A stretch of 64,000 nucleotides of DNA from Bacillota bacterium (GTDB lineage: Bacteria; Bacillota; Clostridia; Peptostreptococcales; Anaerovoracaceae), in NCBI GenBank assembly GCA_030526355.1, contig JAUNDC010000012.1:1-64000 (forward strand), given 5' to 3'. Both the position numbers and the translations under genes were made by a program. The notes under the pieces are model-generated. The model saw only the letters and a program-made list of their open reading frames with translations. It ran no database searches and was not told the origin of the DNA. Below, piece after piece: positions 17,390 through 28,975 of this stretch. Each line of letters opens with the position of its first letter. The first letter of the stretch is position 1.

Positions 17390-19316
17390 AATTGATTTCG
17401 CGCCGCTCTCTGTTGACGTCGTCCACTACTATGCGTATCATATCTCCGAGCTTATAAGCTTTGTTTGTGTTCCTTCCTATGAGGGCATATTTTTCTGAAT
17501 GAAAATCATAGTAATCATCACGAAGCTCATCTATTCTGATAAGTCCTTCAATTGTATTCTCCAGCTCAACATATATTCCGAAATGTGTTACTCCGCTTAT
17601 TATACCATCGAACTCTTCACCAATATGATATGACATGTATTCGGCTTTTTTGAGCTTTTCAACCTCTCTTTCAACCTCAATTGCCTTTCGTTCCATAATG
17701 GAGGACTGTTCCGCTGCGTCCTCGGCTTTTTTTCTTAAGCGTTTAAGTGCTTTAACCGACATTTCATCATTTATTACGGATTTTATTATTCTGTGTATCA
17801 TAAGGTCCGGATAACGGCGTATAGGTGAAGTAAAATGACAGTAATATTTCATCGAAAGTCCGAAATGGCCATCACACAATGTGCTGTAATATGCTTTCTG
17901 CATTGCTCTGAGGGTCACAGAGCTTACAACGTTTTCACACTGCTGTCCCTTTACCTGGTTCAGTACAGTACTGACTGCCTTCGGATGTATGCTGTCCCCG
18001 CTTCCTCTCAGAACTATGCCGAAGCTGCGCAGAAAGATTTTTAGCTTCTCTGTCTTCTCTGTCGACGGCTTCTCGTGCACTCTGTATATAAACGGTATAT
18101 CCATCCAGTAAAAATGCTCTGCTACAGTTTCATTTGCCAGCAGCATGAATTCCTCAATGAGCTTGTTGGCACTTCTTCTGTCGGCAAGCTCTATCCTCTC
18201 CGGAATGCCCATTTCATTCAGCACTATGCTGGCTTCATCCAGATCAAAATCAAGGCTTCCCCTTTCCTCCCGCTTATGTCTCAGCTTCACGGCCAGCTCA
18301 TTCATCATTATAAGCTCATCCTTAATGTGTGCATATTTTTCTGATACAGCCTTATCGTTATGTTCAAGTAAGTCTGAAATTTCATCATACACAAGTCTTT
18401 CTGCTGATCTTATTATGCTCTCATATATTTCATGCCTGACAACCTCACAGTTTTCATTCACTTCCATTTCAACCGTCAATGTCAGTCTGTCCTTTCCCGG
18501 ATTAAGACTGCAGATATCATTTGACAGAGCCTTCGGAAGCATGGGTATCACCTGATCCAGCAGATAAACACTGGTTCCACGTTTCAGGGCTTCCTTGTCC
18601 AGCGGACCACCCTCCTTAACGTAATGAGCCACATCTGCAATATGCACTCCCAGCTGATAATTACCGTTTTCAAGTCTGGATATGGATACCGCGTCATCAA
18701 AATCCTTGGAATCTGCTCCGTCTATTGTAAATATTTTCAGTCCTCTGAGATCTCTTCGTCCTTTGATATCTTCCTCTCTGATACCTTGCTTCTTCATTGC
18801 CTTAGCTTCCGCATTCACTCTGCTGGGAAATGTTTCACGCATGTCATAAGTTCTTGCCAATGCTTTGATATCACCTCCCGGCTGTCCGCATCTGCTGATG
18901 ATTTCTGATATCCTTCCTTCAGCGCTGTTATATTTATCTGGATATCTGGTTATCTGAACGACCACCTTGTCCCCTCTTTGCGCACCCGAAAAATCTTTTC
19001 GACGTACGAATACATCATCAAAGCTTTTTCTGCTTTCAGGCACTACAAATCCGAATTTCTTGTTTTTTTGAAAAGTACCGACAACCTCAGTCGTGTTTCT
19101 GCTTACGATTTTTGTTATAATTCCTTCCGGAGATTCCTTCCATAAATACTGCGGAATAAGGTCAACCTGTACTTCATCTCCATTCATTGCCCCTTTCATT
19201 GACCCTGCAGATATGAAAATATCCTGTTCAAATTCATCGCATCTGACAAATCCGAATCCCTGTCTGTGTTTTGACAAAACACCTGTTAATATATCATGCT
19301 TTTTAAATTTTGCCAT
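17367..19316 (-). CDS. rnr: Ribonuclease R, short form
   Basis: A 649-residue 3'-5' exoribonuclease of the RNB family that degrades structured RNA. Two cold-shock domains come first (about residues 1-150), then the RNB catalytic domain with the Asp cluster in DGADSKDFDDA near 200, and a C-terminal S1 domain. It lacks the N-terminal winged helix and the basic C-terminal tail of the E. coli (813) and B. subtilis (779) enzymes; the protein ends right after S1. The ATG at 19316 is preferred to an upstream start because GAGGGAGA precedes it. The 3' end overlaps the CBS gene. Confidence 0.95.
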   Translation of the reverse strand: MAKFKKHDILTGVLSKHRQGFGFVRCDEFEQDIFISAGSMKGAMNGDEVQVDLIPQYLWKESPEGIITKIVSRNTTEVVGTFQKNKKFGFVVPESRKSFDDVFVRRKDFSGAQRGDKVVVQITRYPDKYNSAEGRISEIISRCGQPGGDIKALARTYDMRETFPSRVNAEAKAMKKQGIREEDIKGRRDLRGLKIFTIDGADSKDFDDAVSISRLENGNYQLGVHIADVAHYVKEGGPLDKEALKRGTSVYLLDQVIPMLPKALSNDICSLNPGKDRLTLTVEMEVNENCEVVRHEIYESIIRSAERLVYDEISDLLEHNDKAVSEKYAHIKDELIMMNELAVKLRHKREERGSLDFDLDEASIVLNEMGIPERIELADRRSANKLIEEFMLLANETVAEHFYWMDIPFIYRVHEKPSTEKTEKLKIFLRSFGIVLRGSGDSIHPKAVSTVLNQVKGQQCENVVSSVTLRAMQKAYYSTLCDGHFGLSMKYYCHFTSPIRRYPDLMIHRIIKSVINDEMSVKALKRLRKKAEDAAEQSSIMERKAIEVEREVEKLKKAEYMSYHIGEEFDGIISGVTHFGIYVELENTIEGLIRIDELRDDYYDFHSEKYALIGRNTNKAYKLGDMIRIVVDDVNRERREINFIAADHQ

Positions 19317-19359
19317 AGTGTCTCCCTCTACCATATGTAATATCTGTATTTTACAGCAT

Positions 19360-19382
19360 AAAAGGTGGCACTGCCACCTTTT
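19360..19382. terminator. Short intrinsic terminator, symmetric
   Basis: AAAAGGTGGCA pairs with TGCCACCTTTT around a one-base centre (the hairpin loop takes part of the stem). It lies just downstream of the lipoprotein gene on the minus strand and 44 bases before the rnr start, so rnr probably has its own weak promoter or relies on read-through. Confidence 0.75.
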
Positions 19383-19405
19383 AATGAAAAATCAGTTTCT
19401 TCATG

Positions 19406-19726
19406 TTAGTTGTTTCTGGTTTTTTCATTGCTGTTGTCTTTGTTGGTATCTCTGCTGTTTCCCTTGCCGTCAAGGTCATCGGTAACATCATCAATACCAT
19501 CAGCCATATCATTAGCGGCTCTGTCTATTCCTTCGGCCATATCACCGGCAACTGAATCATTATTATTATTGTTGTTGCCGTTATTATCATTGATATTTGT
19601 ACCTTCGCTGGCTACAGTTCCTTCATTTACATCAGTTCCAGTGTTATTATTATTCCCACCGCAGCCTGCAAATGCCAAAAGAGATACGCAAAGCATTACA
19701 ATGGTCAAAAATCTAAGCTTTTTCAT
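19406..19726 (-). CDS. Small Asn/Asp-rich lipoprotein of unknown function
   Basis: A 106-residue protein with a lipoprotein signal: positive start MKKLR, hydrophobic stretch, and lipobox LAFAGC with the lipidated Cys at residue 22. The mature part is low-complexity, rich in Asn, Asp and Gly, with a run of six Asn and a repeated pattern (GDMAEGIDRAANDMADGIDD). The ATG at 19726 has GGAG 7 bases upstream; a GTG one codon earlier is also possible. No family is recognised. It is monocistronic, between terminators at 19824-19860 and 19360-19382. Confidence 0.75.
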   Translation of the reverse strand: MKKLRFLTIVMLCVSLLAFAGCGGNNNNTGTDVNEGTVASEGTNINDNNGNNNNNNDSVAGDMAEGIDRAANDMADGIDDVTDDLDGKGNSRDTNKDNSNEKTRNN

Positions 19727-19823
19727 CACTTTTCTCCTCTCCTTTTTTCTTTTATATTATCTGTAGTTTGATATAAAATATTGCATCAGAGAGTTGGAAA
19801 TTTTTTGATAAATTTTGATGTCC

Positions 19824-19860
19824 AAAAAATACAGCAGACCGGCAGATATCTGCCGGTCTG
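19824..19860 (-). terminator. Intrinsic terminator of hppA
   Basis: CAGACCGGCAGA and TCTGCCGGTCTG form a perfect inverted repeat (19835-19860). On the minus strand the stem is followed by CTGTATTTTTT, 28 bases after the hppA stop. Confidence 0.85.
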
Positions 19861-19888
19861 TATTACACTTTCACGTTTTTATCTGTTA

Positions 19889-21901
19889 TTAAAGCAGTCC
19901 ACCTATCTGTACGAACAGTGGTGCGAATACCAGTGATACGATAGTCATCAGCTTGATAAGGATGTTGATTGATGGACCGGATGTATCCTTGAACGGGTCA
20001 CCTACAGTGTCACCAACAACTGCTGCTTTGTGAGATTCCGATCCTTTGCCTCCGAAGTGTCCTTCTTCGATATACTTCTTGGCATTATCCCATGCTCCGC
20101 CTGCATTTGCCATCATCAGAGCAAGAAGTACACCTGATGAAAGAGCTCCTGCCAGCATTCCGCCCAGAGCTTCAGGTCCCAGAATGATTCCTACTGCCAG
20201 TGGAGCAACGATAGCCATGAGTCCCGGTACAACCATTTCCTTAAGAGCAGCCTTTGTTGAAATATCAACGCAGTTTGCATAGTCAGGCTTGGATGTTCCT
20301 TCCATGATACCCTTGTCTTCTCTGAACTGTCTTCTAACCTCCTCGATCATCTGGTTAGCAGCTCTACCTACTGAATTCATAGTCATAGCTGAGAACAGGA
20401 ACGGAAGCATAGCTCCGATGAACAGCCCGATGATTACGATCGGCTGCAGCAGGCTGATAGCGCTGAGCTGAGAAACCTCTGCAAATGATACGAACAGAGC
20501 CAGAGCTGTGAGAGCTGCTGATCCTATAGCAAATCCCTTACCGATAGCTGCTGTTGTATTACCTACTGAGTCGAGCTTGTCGGTGATTTCTCTTACTGAT
20601 TCAGGAAGCTCTGCCATTTCTGCAATACCGCCGGCATTATCTGATACAGGTCCGTAAGCATCTACTGCTACAGTCATACCTGCAGTTGAAAGCATACCTA
20701 CTGCTGCGAGAGCGATTCCATATACGCCTGCTGTAGCATAAGCTACGAAGATTCCTACTGCGATGCAGATGATAGGCCATAATGTTGACATCATACCAAC
20801 ACCAAGACCACTGATAATTGTAGTTGCTGAACCAGTCTGTGACTGTTCTGCAATTTTCTTAACTGATTTGTAATCACCTGAAGTATAGATTTCTGTGATT
20901 TTACCGATAGCGATACCTACCACAAGACCTGCAATGATTGCGATAGCATAATTCATGCTTCCCAGCATAGTCTTTGACAGAATAAGTACTGCTATTATAA
21001 CGATTATACCTGCTACATATGTACCCATATTAAGTGCAGTTGCAGGGTTTGAGCCGTCCTTGCCTCTTACCATAAAAATACCGATAAGTGAAGCTATGAT
21101 ACCTATACCTGCCATAATCAGAGGGAATAAAGCTGCTGTAGCTTCATCAAACATTCCGCCTGAGTTTACTGCTGCTACTGCAGCCAGAGTTACAGCAGAA
21201 ATGATTGAGCCTACATATGATTCGAACAGGTCAGAACCCATACCAGCAACGTCACCAACGTTGTCACCTACGTTATCTGCGATAACAGCAGGGTTTCTAG
21301 GGTCATCCTCAGGGATTCCTGCTTCAACCTTACCTACAAGGTCAGCACCAACGTCAGCAGCCTTGGTATAGATACCGCCGCCAACTCTTCCGAAGAGTGC
21401 CATTGATGAAGCACCGAGACCAAAGCCTGTTACACATTCCATTACTGTTGCCAGATCAAGAACACAGATGATAACTCCAAGACCCAGAAGACCAAGACCT
21501 GTTACAGCAAGTCCCATAACGGCACCTGATCTGAAAGCAACCTTCAGCGCCTTGTTCATTCCTGACTCTTTGGCAGCACATGCTGTTCTAACATTACCAA
21601 GCGTAGCCACCTTCATTCCAAAGAAACCTGCAAGCACTGATAAAAGTGCGCCGCATACATAAAGGATTCCTGTAATCCAGCTGATAAAGAATCCAATCAA
21701 GAGGAACAGTACTACGATTACGATAATCATAATCTTGTACTCTCTTGTCAGGAAAGCCATCGCACCTTCTCTGATGTATCCGGAGATTTCCTTCATTCTG
21801 TCAGTACCCTCATCAGCCTTGCTGATCCATGAAGCCAGACCTACAGCTACTGCCAGACCGATTATTGCCGCAACAACGGCAACCAGAGCTAAAACGTTCA
21901 T
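19889..21901 (-). CDS. hppA: K+-dependent ion-translocating membrane pyrophosphatase
   Basis: A 670-residue pump with about 16 membrane helices that splits pyrophosphate and moves Na+ or H+ across the membrane. The catalytic segments are present: [13 protein letters not shown] near residue 183 and [15 protein letters not shown] near 210. The key position in [10 protein letters not shown] near 450 is Ala, the mark of the K+-dependent subfamily, where K+-independent pumps have Lys (GNTTKA). Within that subfamily many members pump Na+; the ion cannot be fixed here. GGGGAGG precedes the start at about 11 bases. It lies downstream of secG behind a hairpin at 21935-21961. Confidence 0.95.
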   Translation of the reverse strand: MNVLALVAVVAAIIGLAVAVGLASWISKADEGTDRMKEISGYIREGAMAFLTREYKIMIIVIVVLFLLIGFFISWITGILYVCGALLSVLAGFFGMKVATLGNVRTACAAKESGMNKALKVAFRSGAVMGLAVTGLGLLGLGVIICVLDLATVMECVTGFGLGASSMALFGRVGGGIYTKAADVGADLVGKVEAGIPEDDPRNPAVIADNVGDNVGDVAGMGSDLFESYVGSIISAVTLAAVAAVNSGGMFDEATAALFPLIMAGIGIIASLIGIFMVRGKDGSNPATALNMGTYVAGIIVIIAVLILSKTMLGSMNYAIAIIAGLVVGIAIGKITEIYTSGDYKSVKKIAEQSQTGSATTIISGLGVGMMSTLWPIICIAVGIFVAYATAGVYGIALAAVGMLSTAGMTVAVDAYGPVSDNAGGIAEMAELPESVREITDKLDSVGNTTAAIGKGFAIGSAALTALALFVSFAEVSQLSAISLLQPIVIIGLFIGAMLPFLFSAMTMNSVGRAANQMIEEVRRQFREDKGIMEGTSKPDYANCVDISTKAALKEMVVPGLMAIVAPLAVGIILGPEALGGMLAGALSSGVLLALMMANAGGAWDNAKKYIEEGHFGGKGSESHKAAVVGDTVGDPFKDTSGPSINILIKLMTIVSLVFAPLFVQIGGLL

Positions 21902-21934
21902 AATTAATGATACCTCCCCTCATGCCTCCACGAT

Positions 21935-21961
21935 TTAAGAGGCGTCAACGACACCTCTTAA
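21935..21961. repeat. Hairpin in the hppA leader
   Basis: TTAAGAGG (21935-21942) pairs with CCTCTTAA (21954-21961) with an 11-base loop. On the minus strand no T run follows, so it is not a clear terminator; it may shape the hppA leader or mark the secG 3' end. Confidence 0.5.
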
Positions 21962-22029
21962 AAAAGCTTACAGCACGAATATTTAAATTAAATTTGAACA
22001 AATCAATTAATCACCTGTCTGTGTATGTC

Positions 22030-22260
22030 CTACTCAAGAGCAACAAGAACAAGTGAAAGCACAATAAACAGTACAGCTGCTACTGTTGCGATCTTGCTCA
22101 GAATCGCATCATATCCCTGACTTCTCTTCTTACCGAAAAGCTGCTCGGCACCGCCTCCGATGGAACCGGAGAGACCGGCACTGTTGCTGGACTGCAGCAG
22201 TATACTTATAATCAATACTATGCTCACAATGGCAAGCACTATTTTAAGAGCTATACTCAT
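22030..22260 (-). CDS. secG: Preprotein translocase subunit SecG
   Basis: A 76-residue membrane protein with two hydrophobic segments (about 3-22 and 52-74) around the conserved loop SAGLSGSIGGGAEQLFGKK. It assists the SecYE channel in protein export. AAGGAGGG precedes the start. As in many Firmicutes it follows the glycolytic genes; here it has its own promoter at 22292-22320. Confidence 0.93.
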   Translation of the reverse strand: MSIALKIVLAIVSIVLIISILLQSSNSAGLSGSIGGGAEQLFGKKRSQGYDAILSKIATVAAVLFIVLSLVLVALE

Positions 22261-22291
22261 TATTTAACCCTCCTTGTAATCTAACCACTCA

Positions 22292-22320
22292 AGTTTACCA
22301 TAGCACTTGTCAAAAATCAA
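22292..22320 (-). promoter_or_regulatory. Promoter of secG
   Basis: TTGATT (22315-22320) and TAAACT (22292-22297) on the minus strand are 17 bases apart, 31 bases before the secG start. Confidence 0.55.
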
Positions 22321-22342
22321 TAATTATTGTTTTCTTAAATTG

Positions 22343-22368
22343 TCTGAATTTAACCGCATAAATTCAGA
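22343..22368 (-). terminator. Stem-loop after eno, weak terminator
   Basis: TCTGAATTTA and TAAATTCAGA form a 10-base stem just after the eno stop codon. The following bases are AT-rich but lack an unbroken T run, so termination may be partial. Confidence 0.5.
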
Positions 22369-22378
22369 TTTCTCAAGG

Positions 22379-24427
<2,049 letters not shown>

Positions 24428-24428
<1 letters not shown>

Positions 24429-25612
24429 TACTTGTCCTCCAAACATGAAATTCCCGGCAGTTCTTTGCCCTCGAGGAATTCCAGGGATGCCCCGCCGCCG
24501 GTTGATATATGGGTCATTTTATCTGCAAAGCCGAATTGTTCAACAGCAGCTGCAGAATCCCCTCCTCCGATGACGGTGACAGCATCGCTTTCTGCGAGGG
24601 CTCCGGCAATAGCTCTGGTTCCCTCTGCAAACGAAGGCATCTCAAATACTCCTGCAGGACCATTCCATACTACAGTCTTAGCCTTAGAGATAATGTCACA
24701 GTAAAGCTTAACTGTCTCAGGTCCTATGTCCATTCCCATCATGTCGGCAGGAATCTTGTCTCTGTCAAACACAGCTTTTTCACTATTATTATCAAATTCC
24801 TTTGCGCATACAGAATCTACAGGGATCAGAAGCTCAACACCCATCTGTTCAGCCTTTTTCATCAGTTCGCCTGCAAGCTCTATGCTTTCCTCGTCGAGGA
24901 TTGATTTGCCTATTTCATATCCCATGGCCTTGAAGAATGTATAGCTCATTCCTCCGCCGATAATCAGAGTATCAACTTTCTTAAGCAGGTTCTCAATCAC
25001 AGGAATTTTGTCCCCCACCTTGGCTCCTCCCATTATTGCCACAAACGGTCTTTCCGGTGATTCCAGAGCATCTCCCAGGAATTTCACTTCCTTTTCGATA
25101 AGAAATCCCGATACGCTCGGCATATATTTCGCCAGTCCGGCAGTAGAACAATGTGCTCTGTGAGCTGTTCCGAAAGCGTCATTTACAAAAATTTCTCCAA
25201 GAGATGCAAGCTCTCCGGTAAATGGTTCATCATTCTTAGTTTCTTCTGCTCTGTATCTTACATTCTCAAGGAGCATTACCTGACCGCCTTCAAGTGCAGC
25301 AGCAGTTTTCTTAACGTTGTCATCAACAACCTGAGGAGATGCTGCAAAGATCACTTCTGTTCCCAGAAGCTCTGACAGTCTGTCAGCAACAGGCTTGAGA
25401 GAATACTCCGGCTTAGGTTCTCCCTTCGGTCTTCCCATATGCGACATGAGAATAACCGCAGCTCCTTCAGATACAAGATACTTTATCGTCGGCAATGCGG
25501 ATGTTATTCTGATATCATCCGTGATATCTCCATCCTTCATAGGTACATTGAAATCGCATCTTACCAGAACCTTTTTTCCGGCAACATTAATGTCTTTAAC
25601 AGTCTTTTTCAT
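24428..25612 (-). CDS. pgk: Phosphoglycerate kinase
   Basis: A 394-residue kinase that forms ATP from 1,3-bisphosphoglycerate. The signature [12 protein letters not shown] lies near residues 13-24, the C-terminal nucleotide loop GGGDSAAA near 370, and the family length is normal. The ATG at 25612 with an AGGAAGGG ribosome site is preferred; the longer frame adds 11 residues without homology. A stable hairpin at 25649-25676 separates it from gap, which may set different mRNA stabilities of the two genes. Confidence 0.98.
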
Positions 25613-25648
25613 AATTGACCCTTCCTCTTCTTTGTATATAATCAATTA

Positions 25649-25676
25649 CTGACAGCCGGACTCTGCCGGCTGTCAG
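25649..25676. repeat. Stable hairpin between gap and pgk
   Basis: CTGACAGCCGG and CCGGCTGTCAG form an 11-base stem with a 6-base loop. A T run follows only on the plus strand, opposite to gene direction. In the transcript of gap-pgk it would be a stem without a U tail, more like a processing or stability element than a terminator. Confidence 0.65.
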
Positions 25677-25694
25677 ATTTTTTCCTGTTTATTA

Positions 25695-26708
25695 TTATGC
25701 GTTATCAACGCTGTACATATGCCTGATAAGCTCAAGCACTTTTGTTGAATATCCGAACTCATTGTCATAGTATGCAATGAGCTTAAAGAATTTATCATTG
25801 AGCGCAATTCCCATTGTAGCATCAAAAATAGAAGTGTTCGCGTCACCAATGAAGTCGCATGTTACACACTGATCCTCAACATACTCGAGAACACCCTTCA
25901 GCTCACCTTCCGCTGCTTTTTTCACAGCTGCGTTGATATCTTCGAGAGTTGTTGGAGTCTTGAGCATTACATTAAGGTCAACAACTGATACATCATTTGT
26001 AGGAACTCTGTATGCAAAGCCTGTCATCTTTCCTTTGAGTGAAGGGATAACCTTTGCAACTGCCTTTGCTGCACCGGTTGTAGTAGGGATAATGCTGCTG
26101 AATACGGATCTGCCTATTCTCCAGTCCTTATTGTTTCTCTTGTCAACTACTGTCTGCTTGGAAGTAGCTGCATGGATAGTAGCCATAAGTCCCTGTTCAA
26201 TGCCGAAATTATCTTCAAGAACCTTGCAGAGAGGCGCCAGACAGTTTGTTGTACATGAAGCGTTTGAAACTACATTCATGTCTGTTTTATATTCATTCTG
26301 GTTAACACCCACTACAAACGTAGGCGAATCATCTTTTGCAGGAGCTGTTATAATTACTTTCTTTGCACCTGCATCAAGGTGAGCCTGGCATTTTTCTGCT
26401 GTGTTATATGCTCCTGTACCCTCGACAATATATTCTGCGCCGCACTCTCCCCATGGAATATTGCGTGCATCATCTTCACTGTAAACAGGAACCTTCTTTC
26501 CGTCAATCACAAGTCCGCCTTCATATTTCCCGAGTTCTTTAGGAAAATGTCCGAATACCGAGTCATACTTCAACATGTAAATCAGATAGTCCAAATCTGC
26601 GTTTCTGTAGTTAATTCCTGCGATTTCGATGTCCGGCATATCCATTGCCGCACGGATAACAACTCTGGAAATACGACCGAACCCGCTGATTCCGATTTTA
26701 ATTGCCAT
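25695..26708 (-). CDS. gap: Glyceraldehyde-3-phosphate dehydrogenase, type I
   Basis: A 337-residue NAD-dependent dehydrogenase. The Rossmann motif GISGFGRISR is at the N-terminus, the catalytic Cys lies in SNASCTTNCLAP near residue 155, and HAATSKQTVVD follows. The ATG at 26708 has AGGAGG before it; the longer frame starts nine codons earlier without support. It stands 53 bases after rpoN. The regulator CggR, usually next to gapA in Firmicutes, is absent. Confidence 0.98.
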   Translation of the reverse strand: MAIKIGISGFGRISRVVIRAAMDMPDIEIAGINYRNADLDYLIYMLKYDSVFGHFPKELGKYEGGLVIDGKKVPVYSEDDARNIPWGECGAEYIVEGTGAYNTAEKCQAHLDAGAKKVIITAPAKDDSPTFVVGVNQNEYKTDMNVVSNASCTTNCLAPLCKVLEDNFGIEQGLMATIHAATSKQTVVDKRNNKDWRIGRSVFSSIIPTTTGAAKAVAKVIPSLKGKMTGFAYRVPTNDVSVVDLNVMLKTPTTLEDINAAVKKAAEGELKGVLEYVEDQCVTCDFIGDANTSIFDATMGIALNDKFFKLIAYYDNEFGYSTKVLELIRHMYSVDNA

Positions 26709-26761
26709 TTTGATCCTCCTAAAATTTAAACACACTAATCTTATATACCAACCTTTGCAGG

Positions 26762-28228
26762 TTAATATCTTCTTCGTTTCGAAGATGACAGTATATGAAG
26801 CTCATCTCTGTACTTCGCAACTGTTCTTCTGGATATGCTTATACCCTTTTCCTTGAGAAGCTCAACCATATCCTGATCACTGTAAGGAGCCTTGTGATCT
26901 TCATTGTCAACAATCTCCTTGATAAATTCCTTGATACTGTTTGAAGAAATTCCTTCTCCACCGCTTCCGGACACACCTGCCGAGAAAAAATATTTTATCT
27001 CGAATACGCCACGCGGGCTCTGCAGATATTTGCCGTTAATCGATCTTGATACGGTGGATTCATGTATACCCACTTCCTCGGCAATATCCTTTAATGTAAG
27101 CGTCTTCAGATACTTGCTTCCTTTATCAAAAAATTCCTTCTGGTACTTGACCACTGCGTTCACAACATTATATATAGTCTGCTTTCTCTGTTCTATACTC
27201 TTGATAAGCCACAGTGCAGAATTCACTCTATCCGACAGATACTTGGAAAGCTTGTCATCCTTATCTGCTTCATGCAGCAGTTTCTGGTAATAAGAGCTTA
27301 CCATCAGGTGCGGCGTACTGTTATCGTTTATAGTCACCACATAATCATCGTCTACCCTCTCAACTATAACATCAGGCACTATATACTTGGTGTCCATCTG
27401 AGAAGCAAACTGTCTGCCCGGTTTAGGCTCCAGCGTCCTGATAATATCACTCATTTCCTGGACTTCTCTGGCTGAAACACCTGTTTCTCTGGCAATAACG
27501 CTCAGTCTGTTGTTTGCCAGATCCTCCAGATGATCATTGATAATCTCTTCAAAAATATCCGTCAGCTGTCCCATCTGTTTAAGCTGAATAATCAGACATT
27601 CTCTGAGATCAGCAGCACCTACTCCTGCAGGGTCGAATGTATGTATAATATCCAGAACCTCCAGAACCTTCTCCTCAGGAGCTCCTGTGGCTCTGGCGAT
27701 CTCAGGAACCGTGCATGTCATGTAACCGTTTTCATCCAGCGATTCTATTATGTATTTGCCGACCTTTCTGCAGCCCTTATTGTTAGCGGCGAACTGCAGC
27801 TGAAACATCAGATGCTCCGGCAATGTCACATCCGAGGACACATACTGTTCATATGTGTTCTCTTTTTCTTCACCGTTCTTATCCTCCCAGTGCCTGTAGC
27901 TGATGTCATCATACTGTCTTTCCTTGATGTATTCCTTCCAGTCAAAATCATCATCCTTTGATGAAATTTTCTCAGCAGGTTCACGTGCCTCCATGGTAAC
28001 GCCGCTGTCTTCACCGTACTCCCCGGTGCGGACTTCATCAGAATGACCCTCCTGTGATTCTGCAGGACTGCTTTCAAGGACAGGATTAACCAGAAGCTGC
28101 TCCTGTACATATGAATCCAGCTCCTGTGTATTGAACTGCAGAATCTGAATTGCCTGAATCAGTTCAGGTGTCATAACCAGCTTCTGCGCCTGTTCTATTG
28201 TCAAGTCATATCCAAGTCGTATACTCAT
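26762..28228 (-). CDS. rpoN: RNA polymerase sigma-54 factor
   Basis: A 488-residue RpoN. Region I (about 1-50) begins with the Gln/Leu-rich core-binding sequence, an acidic region II follows, and region III ends with the RpoN box RRTVAKYRD near residue 470, which contacts the -24 element. The helix-turn-helix near 375-395 (EEVGIHESTVSRSI) is also conserved. Its dependent promoters require bacterial enhancer-binding proteins, none of which is in this window. It lies between trmL and gap. Confidence 0.96.
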   Translation of the reverse strand: MSIRLGYDLTIEQAQKLVMTPELIQAIQILQFNTQELDSYVQEQLLVNPVLESSPAESQEGHSDEVRTGEYGEDSGVTMEAREPAEKISSKDDDFDWKEYIKERQYDDISYRHWEDKNGEEKENTYEQYVSSDVTLPEHLMFQLQFAANNKGCRKVGKYIIESLDENGYMTCTVPEIARATGAPEEKVLEVLDIIHTFDPAGVGAADLRECLIIQLKQMGQLTDIFEEIINDHLEDLANNRLSVIARETGVSAREVQEMSDIIRTLEPKPGRQFASQMDTKYIVPDVIVERVDDDYVVTINDNSTPHLMVSSYYQKLLHEADKDDKLSKYLSDRVNSALWLIKSIEQRKQTIYNVVNAVVKYQKEFFDKGSKYLKTLTLKDIAEEVGIHESTVSRSINGKYLQSPRGVFEIKYFFSAGVSGSGGEGISSNSIKEFIKEIVDNEDHKAPYSDQDMVELLKEKGISISRRTVAKYRDELHILSSSKRRRY

Positions 28229-28294
28229 TCTTTAAATACCTCATTAGTATTATAACATATAGATGAATTTTTACCAGTGGATTTCAAGCGATTA

Positions 28295-28765
28295 TCACTT
28301 CAGCTCCGGAAATCCCATCTGGCGCAGCGCCTCAAAAAGAATAATATTAGCTGAATTCGACAGGTTCAGGGATCTCAGTCTTGTATCACTGCTCATAGGT
28401 ATCCTGACAGCAGTTTCCTTGCGGGCTTCGATAAAATCACGCGGCAAACCTGCAGTTTCTTTTCCGAAGAGAATCATATCCTCGTCCTTGTATTCCACTT
28501 CTGTGTACAACCTTCCACCTTTTGTAGTGGCAAGGTACAGATTTCTGTCACCGTACTTTTCCATGAACTCATCGAGGCTCTCATGAATCTCCAGTTTTAC
28601 ATACTTCCAGTAATCCAGACCCGCACGTTTAAGGCTTTTGTCATCTATGGAAAACCCCAGAGGCTTGACCAGATGAAGCACCGCACCTGTTGCTGCGCAG
28701 CTTCTTGATATATTGCCGGTATTAGGGGGTATTTCAGGTTCAACCAGCACGATGTGTAACGCCAT
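28295..28765 (-). CDS. trmL: tRNA (cytidine(34)-2'-O)-methyltransferase TrmL
   Basis: A 156-residue SPOUT methyltransferase that modifies the wobble base of tRNA-Leu. EPEIPPNTGNISRSCAATG near residues 9-27, FGKETAGLP near 97 and the C-terminal RSLNLSNSANIILFEALRQ knot are all conserved. GGAGA precedes the ATG. It leads the minus-strand run trmL-rpoN-gap-pgk-tpiA-eno and has a good promoter at 28827-28854. Confidence 0.95.
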   Translation of the reverse strand: MALHIVLVEPEIPPNTGNISRSCAATGAVLHLVKPLGFSIDDKSLKRAGLDYWKYVKLEIHESLDEFMEKYGDRNLYLATTKGGRLYTEVEYKDEDMILFGKETAGLPRDFIEARKETAVRIPMSSDTRLRSLNLSNSANIILFEALRQMGFPELK

Positions 28766-28826
28766 TATTCAATCTCCTTCGTCATGTACATTTCTTATGA
28801 TTCCGGCAGCTCATGCCGCTTGTTCT

Positions 28827-28854
28827 ATTATACTTCAAACGTAAATAAAATCAA
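28827..28854 (-). promoter_or_regulatory. Promoter of trmL-rpoN and possibly the glycolytic genes
   Basis: TTGATT (28849-28854) and a perfect TATAAT (28827-28832) on the minus strand are 16 bases apart. A small hairpin (CGGCA-TGAGC-TGCCG) follows in the leader. Confidence 0.65.
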
Positions 28855-28912
28855 GAAATTCGATTTTCAATATTCAGAGGAGCAGTGTTTCAGGAAAGAA
28901 AACAAAAAAGTA

Positions 28913-28941
28913 AAGACAAACAGCAAACTTTGTTATATAAT
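28913..28941 (+). promoter_or_regulatory. Promoter of hom
   Basis: AAGACA (28913-28918) and a perfect TATAAT (28936-28941) are 17 bases apart. The leader to the hom start is short, about 28 bases, so there is no room for a T-box or other large leader. Confidence 0.6.
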
Positions 28942-28975
28942 TATTCGTAATGGTTTAATGGTACGGAGGTTAACA

